Made by a program: the position numbers and the translations under genes. Positions 25,993-34,497 of a DNA stretch of 64,000 nucleotides are shown in pieces (the first letter of the stretch is position 1; the number at the start of each line of letters is the position of its first letter). The stretch covers positions 1-64,000 of the forward strand of contig CAWINP010000002.1 in the NCBI GenBank assembly GCA_963837485.1, read 5' to 3'. The notes below the pieces were generated by a model. It was not told the origin of the DNA, did not search any database, and worked only from the letters and a program-made list of their open reading frames with translations. Source of the stretch: Solirubrobacter sp963837485. Lineage in GTDB: Bacteria; Actinomycetota; Thermoleophilia; Solirubrobacterales; Solirubrobacteraceae.

Positions 25993-26017
25993 AGTACTGT
26001 ACCGTCTAGTTCTATGC
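25993..26017 (+). promoter_or_regulatory. Putative TetR operator and promoter, copy 1
   Basis: Contains the imperfect palindrome ACTGTACCGTCTAGT (ACT-nn-AC-c-GT-nn-AGT) ending at the ATG of the dihydrofolate-reductase-like gene. The full 25-base block, including the start codon, recurs exactly at 28521-28545 on the other strand. There is no Shine-Dalgarno sequence, and TACCGT 8 bases before ATG could act as a -10, suggesting leaderless transcription. Confidence 0.75.
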
Positions 26018-26580
26018 GACTCACCGTGGTGAACCATCTCACCCTCGACGGCGTGATGCAGGCGCCTGCGAGTCCCGATGAGGACACGCGCGGCGGCTTC
26101 GCGCACGGCGGCTGGGCGGTGCCGTACCAGGACGCCGTGGTCGGCGAGTTCATGGGCCGCCGGATGAGCTCGGGCGAGCGTGGCACGCTGCTGTTCGGGC
26201 GCCGCACCTACGAGCACATGTACTCCTACTGGCCCAAGCAGACCGGGCCGATCACCGACACCCTCAACCGCGCGCAGAAGTACGTCGCGTCGAACACGCT
26301 GACCGAGCCGCTGCCGTGGGAGAACTCGGCGCAGCTCTCGGGCGACGTGGCGGGGAAGATCCGCGAGCTCGACCTGGATGCGGTGATCCTCGGCAGCGGC
26401 GAGCTGATCCGCACGCTCCTGCGCGAGGACATGATCGGCGCGTTCGTGCTCACCATCCACCCGCTCGTGCTCGGCGCCGGCCGGCGCATGTTCGGCGACG
26501 ACAGCGCGCTCGCCAAGCTGCGGCTCGTGGAGTCGATCCCGACCACGACCGGCGTGATCATCGCCGTCTACGAGCGATGA
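26014..26580 (+). CDS. Dihydrofolate reductase-like (RibD C-terminal) protein 1
   Basis: 188 residues. RibD_C fold: LTLDGVMQAP near the start, GTLLFGRRTYEHMYSYWP, DAVILGSGELIRTLL and IHPLVLGAGRRMF. Substrate unknown; proteins of this group are NADPH reductases by fold. Translation starts at the operator-embedded ATG with no visible ribosome-binding site. Paralogous to the next gene. Confidence 0.9.
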   Translation: MRLTVVNHLTLDGVMQAPASPDEDTRGGFAHGGWAVPYQDAVVGEFMGRRMSSGERGTLLFGRRTYEHMYSYWPKQTGPITDTLNRAQKYVASNTLTEPLPWENSAQLSGDVAGKIRELDLDAVILGSGELIRTLLREDMIGAFVLTIHPLVLGAGRRMFGDDSALAKLRLVESIPTTTGVIIAVYER

Positions 26581-26610
26581 TTATCCGCGCCGGCGGCGGT
26601 CTTCGGAGGC

Positions 26611-27219
26611 ATGAAGCTCACACTCACGCAATTCGTCACGCTCGACGGCGTCATGCAGGCGCCCGGCGGGCCGACCGAGGACCCGAGCGGCGACTTCGAC
26701 TACGGCGGCTGGATCTTCCCGTATCCCGACGGCCTCGACACCACGATCCCGGACGTCTTCGCCGAGGCTGACGCGTTCCTGCTCGGGCGGCGGACGTACG
26801 AGATCTTCACGAGCTACTGGCCGCTGCAGACCGACCCCGAGGACCCCATCGCGGGGCCACTGAACCGCCTGCCCAAGCACGTCGCCTCGCGCACGCTCAC
26901 GCGTGTGGACTGGGACGGCGCCGAGCTGATCCGCGGCGACGTCGTCGAGCGCGTGCGCGAGCTGAAGGCGCAGCCCGGGCGCGAGCTGCAGGTCCACGGG
27001 AGCGCCGGCCTCACCCAGACGCTGATCGAGCACGACCTCATCGATCTCTATCGGATCCTGATCTTCCCGCTCACGCTCGGCTCCGGCCGGCGCCTGTTCG
27101 CCGCGGGCACGCGCCCGGCGGCGCTGAGGCTGGTCTCGTCGCGCGCGAGCGAGAACGGGGTCACGATCAACGTGTACGAGCCGGCCGGTGAGCCGCAATA
27201 CGGCAACATGGCCGAATAG
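26611..27219 (+). CDS. Dihydrofolate reductase-like (RibD C-terminal) protein 2
   Basis: 202 residues, clear paralogue of the preceding gene (FVTLDGVMQAPGGPTEDPSG, FLLGRRTYEIFTSYWPLQ, LQVHGSAGLTQTLIEHDL, IFPLTLGSGRRLF). Preceded by CGGAGGC at a good distance. It shares the operator-controlled transcript with copy 1 and overlaps the frame of the following gene. Confidence 0.9.
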   Translation: MKLTLTQFVTLDGVMQAPGGPTEDPSGDFDYGGWIFPYPDGLDTTIPDVFAEADAFLLGRRTYEIFTSYWPLQTDPEDPIAGPLNRLPKHVASRTLTRVDWDGAELIRGDVVERVRELKAQPGRELQVHGSAGLTQTLIEHDLIDLYRILIFPLTLGSGRRLFAAGTRPAALRLVSSRASENGVTINVYEPAGEPQYGNMAE

Positions 27220-27716
27220 CGCACTACTTCGCCTACGGCACGACCCAGCAGGGCTTCACCCATCATGCGGGCCTCGGGCTCGGCGAGCGCGTGGCCCGCG
27301 TCCGCACGGCGGCCGCGCACGCGATCGTCGTGCCGAGGCGCCCTGCCTGCAGCAACCCCGGCTGCCGGTACGTGCACCGGATGGCCGCGCTCGTGCCGGG
27401 GTTCGGGATCCAGGCCGAGGGCGACCTGTTCGAGGTCGAGTCGTTCGCGGGCATCGATGCGCTGGAGCTGAACGGCCCGTACGTGCGCGAGGAGATCGAG
27501 CTCTCGGACGGCTTCACCGCCCAGGCGTACTTCGCGGCCGAGCCGGAGCTCTGGCGCGCCCTGGTGCAGCGCGGCGGCGCCGACGCGCTCGCGTCCTACC
27601 CCGGCTACCCGGAACGCGTCAAGGACTGCTGCGTGCGCGAGCCCGGGCACGCGCCGCCGCACGACACGAGCGATCCGCTCACGGACGTCCGGCGTGCGCG
27701 GCCGCGGCGACCGTGA
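27216..27716 (+). CDS. Gamma-glutamylcyclotransferase-like protein with damaged start
   Basis: About 166 residues from the first conserved residues. The AIG2/GGCT-type N-terminus AHYFAYGTTQQGFTHH is preceded by ATA (27216), not ATG, GTG or TTG. The first standard start is GTG 27291, which would lose the YGT substrate-binding motif. The remainder contains RRPACSNPGCRYVHRM and a conserved SYPGYPERVKDCC tail. Either AUA is used at low level, or the gene has lost its start. The end overlaps the convergent SMP-30 gene by 38 bases. Confidence 0.65.
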   Translation: MAHYFAYGTTQQGFTHHAGLGLGERVARVRTAAAHAIVVPRRPACSNPGCRYVHRMAALVPGFGIQAEGDLFEVESFAGIDALELNGPYVREEIELSDGFTAQAYFAAEPELWRALVQRGGADALASYPGYPERVKDCCVREPGHAPPHDTSDPLTDVRRARPRRP

Positions 27717-28524
27717 CCAGGACCTGCCCGGTCGGCGGCCCGTCGAACATCTGCGCCGCGCCGAGCCACTCGGCCGCGAGGATGAACAGCGTGCGGCCGT
27801 CGTCGCCGCCGAGCATGCAGGCGAAGCAGCCGCGGTCGAGCTGGACGGTGTCGAGCACCTCGCCGCCCTCGCGGACGCGCACGCAGCGCCGGTTCGGGAC
27901 GTCGGCGTACCAGACGGCGCCGTCCTCGTCGAGGCAGATGCCGTCCGGCACGCCGTCGCCGAGGTCGGCCCACGTGCGGCGGTTCGACAGGCCGCCGTCG
28001 GGCGCGATGTCGAACGCGGTCAGGCAGCGGCCGTAGGACTCCGCGAGGATCAGCGTCGAGCCGTCGGCCGTGATCGCCATGCCGTTCGGGAACGCGACGC
28101 CGTCGGCGACCTGCCGCGCGCTGCCGTCCGGCGTGACGACGGCGAGCATCCACGGTCCCTCGAACCCGACGCCGCCGTTGACGTACGCGTTGCCGCGCCC
28201 GTCGACGACGATCTCGTTGAACGCCGTGCCCGCGAGACCGCTCAGGTCGGCGTAGGTCGCGAGCGAGCCGTCGAGCAGGCGCCGCTCCGGCCCGGATACG
28301 ATCAGCAGCCGCCCCCCGTCCCGGCCGGAGGCCTCGCCACCGCTTCGCTCGGGCAGCCAGTCGATCGAGAACGGGAGCGTCGTGTCGACGCTCGTGACGA
28401 CCTCCGCCTCGCCCGCGGCGTCGACTGCCAGCACTTCCCCCGCGCCCCAATGGCAGAGCCACAGCCGGCCGTCGTGCCAGCGCGGCGACTCGCCGATCCG
28501 CAGTCCGTCCAGAAGTACGTGCAT
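27679..28524 (-). CDS. SMP-30/gluconolactonase-family protein
   Basis: 281 residues. Six-bladed beta-propeller with GESPRWHDGRLWLCHWGAGE, FNEIVVDGRGNAYVNGG, VAFPNGMAITADGSTLILAE and VPDGICLDEDGAVWYADVPN; these carry the conserved Glu, Asn and Asp metal ligands of lactonases. Probably hydrolyses a sugar lactone or similar ester. Translation starts inside the second TetR-operator copy, with no Shine-Dalgarno sequence. Probably co-regulated with the reductase genes at 26014. Confidence 0.9.
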   Translation of the reverse strand: MHVLLDGLRIGESPRWHDGRLWLCHWGAGEVLAVDAAGEAEVVTSVDTTLPFSIDWLPERSGGEASGRDGGRLLIVSGPERRLLDGSLATYADLSGLAGTAFNEIVVDGRGNAYVNGGVGFEGPWMLAVVTPDGSARQVADGVAFPNGMAITADGSTLILAESYGRCLTAFDIAPDGGLSNRRTWADLGDGVPDGICLDEDGAVWYADVPNRRCVRVREGGEVLDTVQLDRGCFACMLGGDDGRTLFILAAEWLGAAQMFDGPPTGQVLVTVAAAAHAGRP

Positions 28525-28545
28525 AGAACTAGACGGTACAGTACT
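28521..28545 (-). promoter_or_regulatory. Putative TetR operator and promoter, copy 2
   Basis: Exact 25-base copy of the block at 25993-26017, in opposite orientation, ending at the ATG of the SMP-30 gene. The upstream end overlaps the stop codon of the cupin gene at 28544. Same leaderless arrangement as copy 1. Confidence 0.75.
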
Positions 28546-29014
28546 ACAGCTCTCCCTCGTAGTACTCGCGCTTGTCGGCTCGGCGCACGATCACCGCGTC
28601 CTCGCTCCCCCGGGCCGGCCAGATCGCGATCTTGTCGCTGTCGGGGTAGACCGACGCGGCCGGCCAGTTGTGGGTCGAGAGCATCATCACCCGCAGCGCC
28701 TCGCCGGTCCGGTTGGTGATCTTGTGCGCGCTCTCGGGCCCTTCGCCGAAGCAGACGACGTCGCCCGCCCGCAGCTCGCTCTCCCCCTCCGGCGTGCGCA
28801 CCGTCGGCGTGCCGGTGAGCACGAGCAGCCACTCCTCCTCGCCGTACTCGTAGTGGTACGGGCAGATGCTCTGGCCGGGCGGGAGCTCGTAGATCGAGGC
28901 GCCGATCCGCTCCGCGCCGAGCTTCGGGCCGAGGCGGTCCATGCCGGCGCGGTAGGGCTCGGGATCGGTGTCGTCGTATTCGAAGTCGGGCTCGTGGATG
29001 TTGAAGACGCGCAT
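28544..29014 (-). CDS. Cupin-domain protein
   Basis: 156 residues from ATG 29014 with GAGG just upstream (an ATG at 29023 adds three residues). Cupin_2: PPGQSICPYHYEYGEEEWLL then GDVVCFGEGPESAHKITNR. Start NIHEPDFEYDDTDPEPYRAG is typical of a widespread cupin group of unknown function. Its stop is inside the SMP-30 operator. Confidence 0.88.
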   Translation of the reverse strand: MRVFNIHEPDFEYDDTDPEPYRAGMDRLGPKLGAERIGASIYELPPGQSICPYHYEYGEEEWLLVLTGTPTVRTPEGESELRAGDVVCFGEGPESAHKITNRTGEALRVMMLSTHNWPAASVYPDSDKIAIWPARGSEDAVIVRRADKREYYEGEL

Positions 29015-29040
29015 GCGCCTCATCCCAGCACGCGGCGAGG

Positions 29041-30279
29041 TCAGACGAGCTCGAAGTGCATGTAGTCCTTCGAGCCCGTGTAGTTGCCGCCCCAGCGCAG
29101 ACCGGTGGCCTTGAGCGCCTCGACCATCTGCTTGTCGAGGTCGAGGAAGCCGGTGTTGGCGAGCTGGCGCATCGGGTCGTCGTCGCGCGCCTTCGTCGCC
29201 TTGTCGAGCTTCCTCTGCTTGACCTTCATAAGGGCGACCTTGGCGGCGATCGCCTTGGCGTCCTTGGTCGCGTCGAGCGCGTCGATCTCGGTCTGGAGCG
29301 TGTCGATCGCCTTCTCGAGGTCGTCGACGGCCTTCTCGAGCGCAAGCACGCGGTCGCGCTCGTCGCCGATCGCTTTCTGCGCCGCGACGTTGGCGCGGAT
29401 CTGCGCCTGCTTGGCCTTCAGGTCGTTGCGCAGCGCCTTGGCCTCGAGCTTCTGCTCGGCCGTCGGCTTGGCGACCTTGCCGAGCGTGCCGAGCTTGTCG
29501 GCGATCTCCTTCTTCTCCGCCTCGAGCGCATGCTCGTCGTCGTAGATCTCCTCCGAGCGCTCGGCCAGCCCGACCGCCGAGTAGCGCGACTGGAAGCGCA
29601 GCGACGCCTCCGCGCTCGCGTCGTAGCTGTCGGTCATGCCCGCCTTCGCACCCGGGTTGGCCGCAGTGATGTCCATCTCCGTCAGCGCGCTGATGACCGC
29701 GTTCTGCTTGGCGTTGATCAGCCGCGGGTTGGTGTTCTCGTCGAAGTCGATCGCCTTGCCGTCGGCGTGGTTGCTCCACTGGCCGCCGGACTGGGTGCGC
29801 GGATTGAAGGCCCACAGCTTCGTGAACGGCGCGTCCGTGACGCCGGCGTCGTTGAGCGCCTTCTGCGCGGCGACCAGCTTCGCGCGCAGATCCCTGTGCA
29901 TCGGCGAGCTGTGGCCGAAGAACGTGCCGGTGACGATGTTGTCGTGCACGTACTTCAGCGGCCGCAGGATGCCCTGCTCCTTGTACTTCGGGCAGAGCAC
30001 GTCGTAGCGCTGCTTCGGCGTGCCGGACGGCCGGTCGGGGCCTGCGAAGTGCGCCCGCGAGCTCGCGAACGCGGCGTCGTTCCAGTCGTCCTCCCACTGC
30101 TGCTCGTCGGTCTTCGGCGCGACGACGCCGGGCGCCGGCTGGCGCAGCATGTGGCCGACCGCCTGGTTGCCGGCGCTGCGCTGGAGCCGCAGCAGATCGG
30201 CGTACGGCGGCGCCGGCGCGGGCGTCTCGCGCACCGGCAGGTCGGCCTTGGCGAGCACTTCTTCGCGGCGACGCTTCAC
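29041..30279 (-). CDS. M15-like peptidase split by a coiled coil, with LQRSxGN leader
   Basis: 412 residues. No conventional signal peptide. Residues 29-47 read LLRLQRSAGNQAVGHMLRQ, a leader shared with the divergent neighbour. Zinc-ligand motif SNHADGKAIDFD (His171, Asp178) and the terminal motif KDYMHFEL (His408) match M15 D-Ala-D-Ala carboxypeptidase or endopeptidase domains. The two halves are separated by about 125 residues of Lys/Glu/Ala-rich heptads (245-368), strongly predicted coiled coil. The insertion is unusual; a peptidoglycan-cleaving effector is a plausible inference, not shown. Confidence 0.75.
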   Translation of the reverse strand: MKRRREEVLAKADLPVRETPAPAPPYADLLRLQRSAGNQAVGHMLRQPAPGVVAPKTDEQQWEDDWNDAAFASSRAHFAGPDRPSGTPKQRYDVLCPKYKEQGILRPLKYVHDNIVTGTFFGHSSPMHRDLRAKLVAAQKALNDAGVTDAPFTKLWAFNPRTQSGGQWSNHADGKAIDFDENTNPRLINAKQNAVISALTEMDITAANPGAKAGMTDSYDASAEASLRFQSRYSAVGLAERSEEIYDDEHALEAEKKEIADKLGTLGKVAKPTAEQKLEAKALRNDLKAKQAQIRANVAAQKAIGDERDRVLALEKAVDDLEKAIDTLQTEIDALDATKDAKAIAAKVALMKVKQRKLDKATKARDDDPMRQLANTGFLDLDKQMVEALKATGLRWGGNYTGSKDYMHFELV

Positions 30280-30310
30280 CGCGCGATCCTACGCCCGATA
30301 GGGTCGCGCC

Positions 30311-31473
30311 GTGAAGGAAGTGCGCAGGCGCAGGACGCATTCGCCGGACGAGGCGCCGCGCGCGCCTGAGCTGCGCGAGGACCCCGGCGGCCTGCTGGCG
30401 CTCCAGCGCAGCGTCGGCAATGCGGCCATCGCGCGGGCGCTGCTGCAGCGCGTCGGCGGCTGGACGGGCTCCGCGCCGAAGACGCCCAACGCGGGCGAGA
30501 TGACGGTCACCGAGAAAGCGTCGGGCAAGAGCGCGCGGCGGATCCCGATCGAGGGCATCCCGCAGGGCAGCGTGCACGATGACAAGGACGAGGTCGCGCT
30601 CACGACCACGCCGGACAAGACCAAGCCGAAGGAGACCGTCGACCACAAGGTCTCCGAGTTCACGTCGGAGACCTCCGCGGGCGGGCGCGCGATCGTCGTG
30701 ATCCCGATGGGCATCGCAAGCTCGACAAGGACGCGACCGTCGACGTGCTGCTGCACCTGCACGGCCACACGACCGGCTACCGCCGCACCGGGCGCACCAC
30801 GCGCGATCTCAGCGTCGAGCAGATCGAGGAGCAGGTCGCGGCGGCGAGCCACCCGTTGATCGCCGTGCTGCCGCAGGGCGGCTTCCACTCGTGGTTCGGC
30901 AAGACCGGCAAGTCGTTCGACCCGACCGCGTACCTGGACTCGGTGTGGAAGATCCTCGGCGACATCGGCGCGTGGACCGAGGCGCCCAAGCGCGGCGGCC
31001 TGATCCTCTCCGGCCACAGCGGCGGCGACAACCCGATGGAAACCATGCTCGCGAGTTCCAACAGCGAGGTCGCCGGCGTCAAGGGGCTGTTCCTGCTCGA
31101 CACGATGTACGGGCCGGGCGACGCCACCAAGGTGATCGCGTTCGTGCGGACGCGGATCGCGCGCGACCTCGACCACATGGCGTCGATGGCGTCCGACAAG
31201 GAGCGGCTCGACTTCGTCCGCGCGAGCGGGTTCCGGCTGCGCGGCGCGCACTCAGGCGGGCACTACAAGCCGCAGATGAAGCAGCTCAAGGACGCGGTCA
31301 CGGCCTTCCTCGCCGAGGCCGATCCCGTCTCGGTGCTCGGCCCGCCCGGCTCGACGCTCAACGCGGCCTACGCGGCCAATCTCGTGATCGACGACCCGAA
31401 GGGCAGCGGCGACGACCATGACTCGTTCGTCGGCCACGACCACCTGAAGGCGGCGATCGACCTCTTGGGCTAG
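30311..31473 (+). pseudogene. LQRSxGN-leader esterase/hydrolase, single-base frameshift
   Basis: The first 400 bases from GTG 30311 encode an N-terminal leader LLALQRSVGNAAIARALLQR (28-47), then IVVIPMG. After a missing G near 30711 (ATGGGCATCGC) the other frame continues HRKLDKDATVDVLLHLHGHT through LILSGHSGGDNPMETML to the stop at 31473. Joined, this is about 388 residues with a lipase-type GHSGGD nucleophile elbow and the oxyanion HGHT. The leader matches the divergent M15-like protein, and the starts are 31 bases apart. Either a broken gene or an assembly indel. Confidence 0.75.
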
Positions 31474-32726
31474 CCGAGTACGTGGCGGACCCACGCGTTG
31501 GCGAAGCGGGAATCCGGGTCGAGCTCGCGGCGCACGCGCTGGAACGCGTCCCAGCCCGGATAGCGCGGGGCCAGCTCCTCCGCGGCCAGGAACGAACGCT
31601 TGCCCCAGTGCGGGCGGCCCTCGAACTCCGACGACAGCAGCGCCTCGACTTCGCGGAACGGCGCCTCGTACGGCATCCCCTCGAACACGTGGATCGCCAG
31701 GTACGCGCTGTCGCGACCGTGCGCGGGCGAGAGCAGCGCGTCGTCGGCGCGCGCGAAGCGCAGCTCGATCGGGAACGAGACGGGGTGGCGTTCCAGGATC
31801 CGCTTGACCGCCTCTACGGCCTCCGCCGCGCGCGGTCGAGGTAGTGCATATTCCATCTCCTCGAAGCGCACGAGCCGTGGCGACGCGAAGACCTTGTGCG
31901 ACCAGTCGACGCGCTCGCGGCTCGAGGCGGCGTTCGACGCCAGGCGGTTCAGCCGCGGGATCGCCCGCGGGAACGCCCGCGCGGTGCGGGAGACCACGTA
32001 CAGCGCGTAGTTGTCGAGCAGGATGTCGCTCACGAAGGCGCGCAGCTTTCCCGGCCCTCGCGGTGAATCGTCCGTGCGGTCGTTGGTGCGCGTGAGCGCG
32101 AGGTCGGAGTGCGGGAACGTCCAGAACTCGAAGTGGTCGTGCGCATCGGCGCGCCGCTGCAGGTCCGCGAGCACGTCGTCGAGCGGCATCGGCGCATCGA
32201 TGCCGTGCAGCCGGAACGCGGGCACGCAGCGCAGCGTCACCGCGACGACGACGCCGAGCGCGCCGAGCGACACGCGCGCGGCGAGCAGCTCGTCGCCGGA
32301 GTCGAGCGTGCGCTCGCTGCCGTCGGCGAGCACGAGCTCGACCGACTCGACCTGCGCCGAGAGGATCGGCAGCCGCGCGCCGGTCCCGTGCGTGCCGGTC
32401 GCCAGCGCGCCGGCCAGCGACTGCACGTCGATGTCGCCGAGGTTGGGCATCGCCAGCCCGCGCGCGAGCAGCTCGCGCGAGAGCGCGTGCAGGCGAATGC
32501 CGGCCTCGACGCGCACGCGCTCGCCGTCGACGGCGAGCACGCGGTCGAGCGCGTCGAGCCGCAGGAGCGTGCCGTCGGTGGGGACGCCGCCGCTGAAGGA
32601 ATGGCCGGCGCCCGCCACGCGCACCGGTCCTTCGGATACCGCTTGCGCCACCTCGGCGCGCGTTCGCGGCTCCAGCACGCGGGCGGGAATGCAGCGCTGG
32701 GAGCCCGACCAGTTGCGCCACTGCAT
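31470..32726 (-). CDS. FAD-linked aldonolactone oxidase (gulono/arabinono-1,4-lactone type)
   Basis: 418 residues from ATG 32726. FAD-binding_4 domain with RVAGAGHSFSGG (the His normally carries covalent FAD) and LGDIDVQSLAGALATGTHGT. C-terminal ALO domain with FEGRPHWGKRSFL, whose HWGK motif is diagnostic. Oxidises sugar-acid lactones to ascorbate-like products in characterised relatives; in actinobacteria the substrate is uncertain. Shares a 25-base divergent promoter gap with the rhodanese gene. Stop overlaps the esterase stop at 31473. Confidence 0.9.
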   Translation of the reverse strand: MQWRNWSGSQRCIPARVLEPRTRAEVAQAVSEGPVRVAGAGHSFSGGVPTDGTLLRLDALDRVLAVDGERVRVEAGIRLHALSRELLARGLAMPNLGDIDVQSLAGALATGTHGTGARLPILSAQVESVELVLADGSERTLDSGDELLAARVSLGALGVVVAVTLRCVPAFRLHGIDAPMPLDDVLADLQRRADAHDHFEFWTFPHSDLALTRTNDRTDDSPRGPGKLRAFVSDILLDNYALYVVSRTARAFPRAIPRLNRLASNAASSRERVDWSHKVFASPRLVRFEEMEYALPRPRAAEAVEAVKRILERHPVSFPIELRFARADDALLSPAHGRDSAYLAIHVFEGMPYEAPFREVEALLSSEFEGRPHWGKRSFLAAEELAPRYPGWDAFQRVRRELDPDSRFANAWVRHVLG

Positions 32727-32751
32727 CCCGCCGCACGGTACCGTCCGCACG

Positions 32752-33069
32752 ATGGACATCGCGCCCGACGAGGTCGCCGAGCTGCAGCGCGAAGGTCCCG
32801 TCCAGCTGATCGACGTGCGCGAGCCGTACGAGTGGGAGGCCGGCCATATCCCCGGCACGCGCCACGTCGCGCTCGGCGCGGTCGCCCAGGAGGCGCCGAC
32901 GATCGACCGCGACGCGCCGGTCGTGTTCATCTGCCGCGTGGGCGGGCGCTCGACGATGGCCGCCAACGCGTTCCGCCGCGCCGGCTACGAGGCGTACTCG
33001 CTGGCCGGCGGCGTGCTCGCGTGGGAGTCGCGCGGGCTGCCGTTCGACGGCGAGGTCGCCGACCACTGA
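32752..33069 (+). CDS. Rhodanese-like sulfurtransferase
   Basis: 105 residues, a single rhodanese domain. LIDVREPYEWEAGHIPGTRH, active-site Cys in VVFICRVGGRSTMAANAF, then AYSLAGGVLAWESRGLPFDG. The loop CRVGGRS is the six-residue type used for persulfide carriage. Start ATG 32752; stop one base before the next gene's ATG. Confidence 0.93.
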   Translation: MDIAPDEVAELQREGPVQLIDVREPYEWEAGHIPGTRHVALGAVAQEAPTIDRDAPVVFICRVGGRSTMAANAFRRAGYEAYSLAGGVLAWESRGLPFDGEVADH

Positions 33070-33070
33070 C

Positions 33071-34484
33071 ATGCTCGCCGCGGCCGCTCTCGCCGTCTCG
33101 CTCGTGCCGGTCGGAACGTTCGACCAGCCCACCTGGGCGGGCTCGCCGCCGGGCGACGAGCACCGGGTCTACGTGACCGAGAAGCCCGGCCGGCTGCGCG
33201 TGGTGGTCGACGGCGGCGTGTCGGCCGCGCCGGCGCTCGACGTCAGCTCGCTCGTGGACTCCGGCTCGAGCGAGCGCGGGCTGCTGTCGGCGGCGTTCGC
33301 CGGCGGCAAGACGTACGTCTACTTCACCGCGAAGGCGGCGGTCGGCGGTCTCGGGCACCGCCGGCGAAATCCAGGTACGCGAGTACCCGGGCGACCGGCT
33401 GCTGCTGGCGGTCCGCCACTCCGACGCGGCCAACCACAACGGCGGCCAGCTCCAGATCGGCCCGGACGGCAAGCTCTGGCTCGGGACCGGCGACGGCGGG
33501 GGCGGTGACGACCAGTTCCATCACTCGCAGGACCCGGCCTCGCTGCTCGGCAAGCTGATCCGGATCGACCTGGCGTCGGGCGACCACGAGGTGCTCGCGC
33601 GGGGACTCCGCAACCCGTGGCGGTTCTCGTTCGACGCCGGGCAGATCGTGATCGCCGACGTCGGCCAGAACCAGCGCGAGGAGGTCGACGTCGGGCTGGC
33701 CGACAACTACGGCTGGCCATGCCGCGAGGGGGCGCTGGCTTACCTCAGCGACCCGGGCTGCGACGGGGTGGAGACCAAGGCGCCCGTGCTCGAGCGCCCG
33801 CACACCGGCGGCGTGTGCTCGATCACCGGCGGCTACGTGGTCCGCGATCCGGGCCTGCCGTCGTTGTCGGGTCGCTACGTCTATGGCGACTACTGCGCGC
33901 CGGCGCTTCGGTCGGTGGACCTGGCCGCGCCGGCGTCGGACGCGCCGGTCGGCGTGAGCGTGTCCGGGCTGAGTTCGTTCGGCGTCGACGCGTGCGGGCG
34001 CGTCTACACGGTCTCGCTCAACGGCCCGGTCTCGCGGCTGCAGGAGAGCGACGCGACCCCGTGCGGAGAGCCGACGCCGACGCCGACTCCCACGCCGACA
34101 CCCACACCCACACCCACACCCACGCCGACCGCGACGCCGGGCCCCGAGCCGACTCCCGTGCCGCTCGTCAATGTCGCCGGCCGCCCGCCCGCGGCCGTCG
34201 CGAGCCTGCGTCCGTGCGCCGTGTCGGTCCGCGTCACCGGCGTGCGCAGCGTCGGCCGCCGGCACCGGATCTCGGTCGCGCTGCGTTCCGACGAGCCGTG
34301 CCGGGCGACGGTCAGCGCCCCCGGGTTCCGGGTTGCGACCGCGCGCCTGCAGCCGGGCGTCCGCCGCGTCGTCACGCTGCGCACCGCCCGCCCGGCGCGC
34401 GGGCGCCTCGACGTGCGCGTGCAGGCGGTCGACGACGACGGCAACGTCGCGACCCAAGTGCAGCGCGTGCGCGTGCTCGCGTGA
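33071..34484 (+). pseudogene. PQQ-type sugar dehydrogenase (GSDH), frameshifted copy 1
   Basis: Secreted glucose/sorbosone dehydrogenase-like beta-propeller. Signal peptide MLAAAALAVSLVPVG at 33071; the frame is correct to KTYVYFTAKAAVGG (about 33348), then one base is gained (or two lost) and the next frame continues GTAGEIQVREYPGD through HSDAANHNGGQLQIGPDGKL, ARGLRNPWRFSFD and YGWPCREG. After the propeller there is a Pro-Thr linker (about 34071-34139) and a C-terminal beta domain to 34484. Apart from the shift, about 470 residues are intact. It is followed 14 bases later by a paralogue that is also shifted. Confidence 0.8.
34071..34139 (+). repeat. Pro-Thr linker microsatellite
   Basis: Short in-frame repeat of CCN-ACN codons, including a run of CCCACA units, encoding about a dozen Pro-Thr pairs that link the propeller to the C-terminal domain. 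Such linkers are typical of extracellular proteins and prone to length change. Confidence 0.8.
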
Positions 34485-34497
34485 AGCACTGGCGCGC

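Noticed and set aside
30700..30720. Programmed ribosomal frameshift in the esterase
   Set aside because: No slippery heptamer or downstream pseudoknot is apparent; loss of a base in a G run is simpler.
34171..34497. Extension of sugar dehydrogenase copy 2 upstream of GTG 34498
   Set aside because: The upstream part is an out-of-frame read of copy 1's C-terminal domain, and a signal peptide begins exactly at 34498.
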